Shown: piece by piece, positions 5,621-7,207 of the stretch
Layout of the letters: every line of letters starts with the position of its first letter
How positions within the stretch are numbered: position 1 is the stretch's first letter
Source: Clostridia bacterium
Lineage (GTDB): Bacteria; Bacillota; Clostridia; Christensenellales; Pumilibacteraceae
Length of the DNA: 7,207 nucleotides
Direction of reading: 5' to 3'
Assembly (NCBI GenBank): GCA_017452405.1
Contig: JAFTMM010000024.1
Location: forward strand, 1-7,207
Program-made: the position numbers and the translations under genes
The notes under the pieces: model-generated
Database searches by the model: none
Told to the model about the DNA's origin: nothing
Seen by the model: the letters and a program-made list of their open reading frames with translations, nothing else

Positions 5621-6760
5621 ATGTTTAGTCTACGCTTGTCACGAAAAATATTGGCTTTTGCGCTTGCGGTCGGGTTTAGCCTTACCGTGCTTTCGGGTTG
5701 CGGAGTGAAAGCCGTGGCATACGACGAGTACGGTTATTTCGGTAGTTTAACGCGCGTAGTCACTTATGAGGAGCTCGGCGAAGACAAGACGAAGATTAAG
5801 AACGTGCTAAATGACGTGGACGGCGCTATCAGCCTGTCCGTAGAGGGCTCGGACGTTCGAGCTTTCAACGACGCCCAGCCGGGCGAAACAATCGAGATTT
5901 CTCGCGTAGGTTACGAGATTTTTACGCTTGCAATGCAGGCGTACGCGCTCACCGACGGCGCGTATAACCCTGCCGTTGGACTGCTCGTTGACCTGTGGGG
6001 TTTTTCGCCGAGGTTTAACGATTCCGATTACGCTCCCGTCAAACCGTACGACCGAGAACGACAATCCGTTCCGAACGCAAAATATATCGAGGCGTTTAAG
6101 AAAGAAGAAGTAACCGATTTTGGCGAAGTTAAACTCCTAAAAGAAGACTCCAAGTATTACGTTACCAAGCCGAATACTTCGGTGGAAGTGGACGGCGTAA
6201 CGTACTCCATGCAAATTGATCTCGGAGGCATTGGTAAGGGTTACGCCGCAGATAAGTGCGCGGAGATCGTTGACAAGCGCGAAAACTATTACGTTAGCGT
6301 AGGCGCTAGTTCACTCGTTCTCGGCGCAAATGCAAAAACACCCGACGGCGCGCCTAACGAGGGTAGCTGGAAAGTAACGCTCGCTTCCCCGCGCGGTGAA
6401 AGCTCTTATATGTCCGTGTTTGCCAAGAACGTTTCCGCCAGCACGAGTGGAGATTACGAACGCTATTTCGTTCAGGACGGAAAGCGTTATTCGCATATTA
6501 TAGATCCGAGTACGGGTTACCCGATAGACAACGGCGTAGCCACGGTATCGCTGTTCGGAGCTACTTCAGCAGAGGGCGATACGCTCACCACCGCCCTTAT
6601 GGTTATGGGCAGGAATAAGGCGATTGATTTTATCCGCAATAATCTTACAGGCTGTAAGGTTGCGATAGCGACTTATGAGGGCGAAGCAGGAAAAGTTTAT
6701 ACCAATATGAGTGATAGTGATTTTGAGTTAAGTTCAAGTTTTGAAATAGAGAAGTTTTGA
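5621..6760 (+). CDS. apbE: FAD:protein FMN transferase, ApbE-family lipoprotein
   Basis: A 379-aa ApbE-family protein. These enzymes use FAD to attach FMN covalently to a Thr/Ser of partner proteins such as RnfG/RnfD or other extracytoplasmic flavoproteins. The N-terminus is a lipoprotein signal: R5, R8 and K9, a hydrophobic core, then LSGC with the lipidated Cys at 27, so the enzyme should be anchored outside the membrane. Family motifs follow: GAYNPAVGLLVDLWGF (113-128), DLGGIGKGYAAD (200-211), SGDYERYF, SHIIDPSTGYP (291-301), and GDTLTTALMVMG with Asp320 at the metal-binding position. The ATG at 5621 is chosen because an upstream TTG (5603) lies within the promoter. There is no Shine-Dalgarno sequence before this ATG. 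No partner substrate gene is in the window and no clear terminator follows. Confidence 0.92.
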   Translation: MFSLRLSRKILAFALAVGFSLTVLSGCGVKAVAYDEYGYFGSLTRVVTYEELGEDKTKIKNVLNDVDGAISLSVEGSDVRAFNDAQPGETIEISRVGYEIFTLAMQAYALTDGAYNPAVGLLVDLWGFSPRFNDSDYAPVKPYDRERQSVPNAKYIEAFKKEEVTDFGEVKLLKEDSKYYVTKPNTSVEVDGVTYSMQIDLGGIGKGYAADKCAEIVDKRENYYVSVGASSLVLGANAKTPDGAPNEGSWKVTLASPRGESSYMSVFAKNVSASTSGDYERYFVQDGKRYSHIIDPSTGYPIDNGVATVSLFGATSAEGDTLTTALMVMGRNKAIDFIRNNLTGCKVAIATYEGEAGKVYTNMSDSDFELSSSFEIEKF

Positions 6761-6763
6761 GAT

Positions 6764-6795
6764 TAAAAATTTTTAGTTTTCATTAGTTAGAAAAC
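6764..6795 (+). repeat. short palindromes after apbE
   Basis: TAAAAATTTTTA (6764-6775) is a perfect palindrome. GTTTTC (6776-6781) pairs with GAAAAC (6790-6795) over an 8-nt loop. Neither is GC-rich nor followed by a T-run, so support for termination is weak. Confidence 0.35.
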
Positions 6796-6809
6796 AAGTT
6801 GCAATGTAG

Positions 6810-6829
6810 GGTAAGGACTCGCTCTTGCC
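6810..6829. repeat. GC-containing hairpin followed by an A-run
   Basis: GGTAAG (6810-6815) pairs with CTTGCC (6824-6829) with one G-U pair. It is followed by GAAAAAAG, the wrong polarity for a + strand intrinsic terminator. Confidence 0.4.
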
Positions 6830-6861
6830 GAAAAAAGTTCCTGTCATCAAGCGATATAAAA

Positions 6862-6949
6862 ATGAATTGCAATTCTTCGAATTGCATGAATTGACCCTTC
6901 GCTGTCATGAATTCTAGCTTACGCTCCATGAATTGACGGCTACGCCGTC
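6862..6949. repeat. short tandem array of CATGAATT-headed palindromic units
   Basis: CATGAATT starts at 6885, 6906 and 6927, exactly 21 nt apart, and a related ATGAATT starts at 6862. Each unit carries a small hairpin: TGCAATTC/GAATTGCA with loop TTC (6868-6886), a weak GAC...GTC pair (6893-6906), a degenerate copy around GCTTACGC, and a perfect GACGGC/GCCGTC with loop TAC (6935-6949). The units differ inside the hairpins, so this is a structural repeat rather than an exact tandem copy. It is not coding. Confidence 0.65.
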
Positions 6950-6953
6950 ATTA

Positions 6954-7010
6954 TTGATTAATTTTATCCGAAATGCAAGCGTAGCTTGTGAGTTTTGCGG
7001 AACAAATCAA
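6954..7010. repeat. larger nested inverted repeat
   Basis: TTGATT (6954-6959) pairs with AATCAA (7005-7010), TCCG (6967-6970) with CGGA (6998-7001), and CAAGC (6976-6980) with GCTTG (6984-6988) over the loop GTA. TCAATTCATG (7007-7016) is also the exact reverse complement of CATGAATTGA (6927-6936), so the region has an alternative, larger fold linking it to the array on its left. Confidence 0.55.
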
Positions 7011-7015
7011 TTCAT

Positions 7016-7049
7016 GAACGCTATAGCGTTCAATTGGCGTTCGCGCCAA
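7016..7049. repeat. two adjacent perfect palindromic hairpins
   Basis: GAACGCTATAGCGTTC (7016-7031) is a perfect palindrome. Two bases later, TTGGCG and CGCCAA (7034-7049) flank TTCG, a stable UUCG tetraloop if transcribed. No T-run follows. They continue the hairpin-rich style of the region to their left. Confidence 0.6.
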
Positions 7050-7108
7050 CACGAGGAACAAAGTGACGAAGTGTTGCAATCGGCGCGAAATAAATAAAAA
7101 TAACGGAA

Positions 7109-7207
7109 GTGAGGGCGGCTTTGCCAACCGAACGACCAATTAAAAACCTCGGAGCGGCTACGAGCGGAGAGGTTGTAGAAAGATATGAAGAAAACGACGC
7201 AGAGCGA
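7109..7207 (+). CDS. possible 5' end of an unidentified reading frame, running off the window
   Basis: From a GTG at 7109 the frame stays open for 33 codons to the window edge. The product contains LPTERPIKNLGAA and is followed by a charged segment rich in Glu and Arg; the family is not recognised. Upstream, the same frame is open back to the TAA at 7091. GGAAG sits directly before the GTG, too close for a normal ribosome binding site. A competing start is the ATG at 7185 in another frame (MKKTTQS...), with GGAGAGG about 12 nt upstream. The DNA could equally be non-coding repeat. The true start and existence are uncertain. Confidence 0.2.
   Translation, partial: MRAALPTERPIKNLGAATSGEVVERYEENDAER

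Noticed and set aside
6862..6949. CRISPR array
   Set aside because: Only an 8-10 nt head is conserved, the intervening segments are themselves hairpins of about 13 nt, and no cas genes are present.
6951..7139. 62-codon open frame on the - strand
   Set aside because: It runs across the palindromic repeats, has no recognisable motif, and its openness is explained by the repeat composition.

Overview
The window looks like chromosomal DNA of a Gram-positive-type bacterium, most likely a member of the Clostridia (Bacillota). Three things support this: a T-box tRNA-sensing leader, strong GGAGG-type ribosome binding sites, and synthesis of Asn-tRNA by the indirect (transamidation) route. Genus and species cannot be read from the sequence. 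The coding DNA has moderate GC, the intergenic DNA is AT-rich, and all recognised genes are on the + strand.

Layout. Bases 3-131 are the 3' end of a small Cro/C1-type helix-turn-helix regulator. Bases 132-380 hold no gene but contain a nested inverted repeat built on TTTTGCG/CGCAAAA and a 16-nt direct repeat whose second copy runs into the next promoter. A near-perfect sigma-A promoter (381-409) starts a T-box riboswitch (about 421-670) that ends in a strong intrinsic terminator. The riboswitch controls an operon of aspS (742-2517), gatC (2568-2849), a divergent gatA (2870-4066) and gatB (4068-5510), closed by an intrinsic terminator (5531-5560). A separate promoter (5586-5614) then drives an apbE-like lipoprotein gene (5621-6760), apparently with no 5' leader. 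The last 450 bases are a repeat-rich intergenic region of short palindromes, including a 21-nt periodic array, with a possible partial reading frame at the right edge.

How the genes work together. The T-box specifier reads as AAC (Asn), and its UGGC acceptor-binding sequence matches a G73 tRNA, as expected for tRNA-Asn. When uncharged tRNA-Asn accumulates, the leader should antiterminate. AspRS then charges tRNA-Asn with aspartate, and GatCAB amidates this to Asn-tRNA-Asn. The AspRS carries H31, a residue reported for non-discriminating enzymes, which fits this scheme.

The most unusual feature is GatA. It is about 398 residues rather than about 485. It lacks the N-terminal helical region, and the amidase signature appears to have lost the catalytic Lys (Asp in its place) and the cis-Ser (Lys in its place), while the nucleophile-position Ser and much of the fold remain. 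GatC, GatB and AspRS look intact. The operon may therefore encode an Asn-tRNA amidotransferase whose A subunit no longer supplies ammonia from glutamine in the canonical way.
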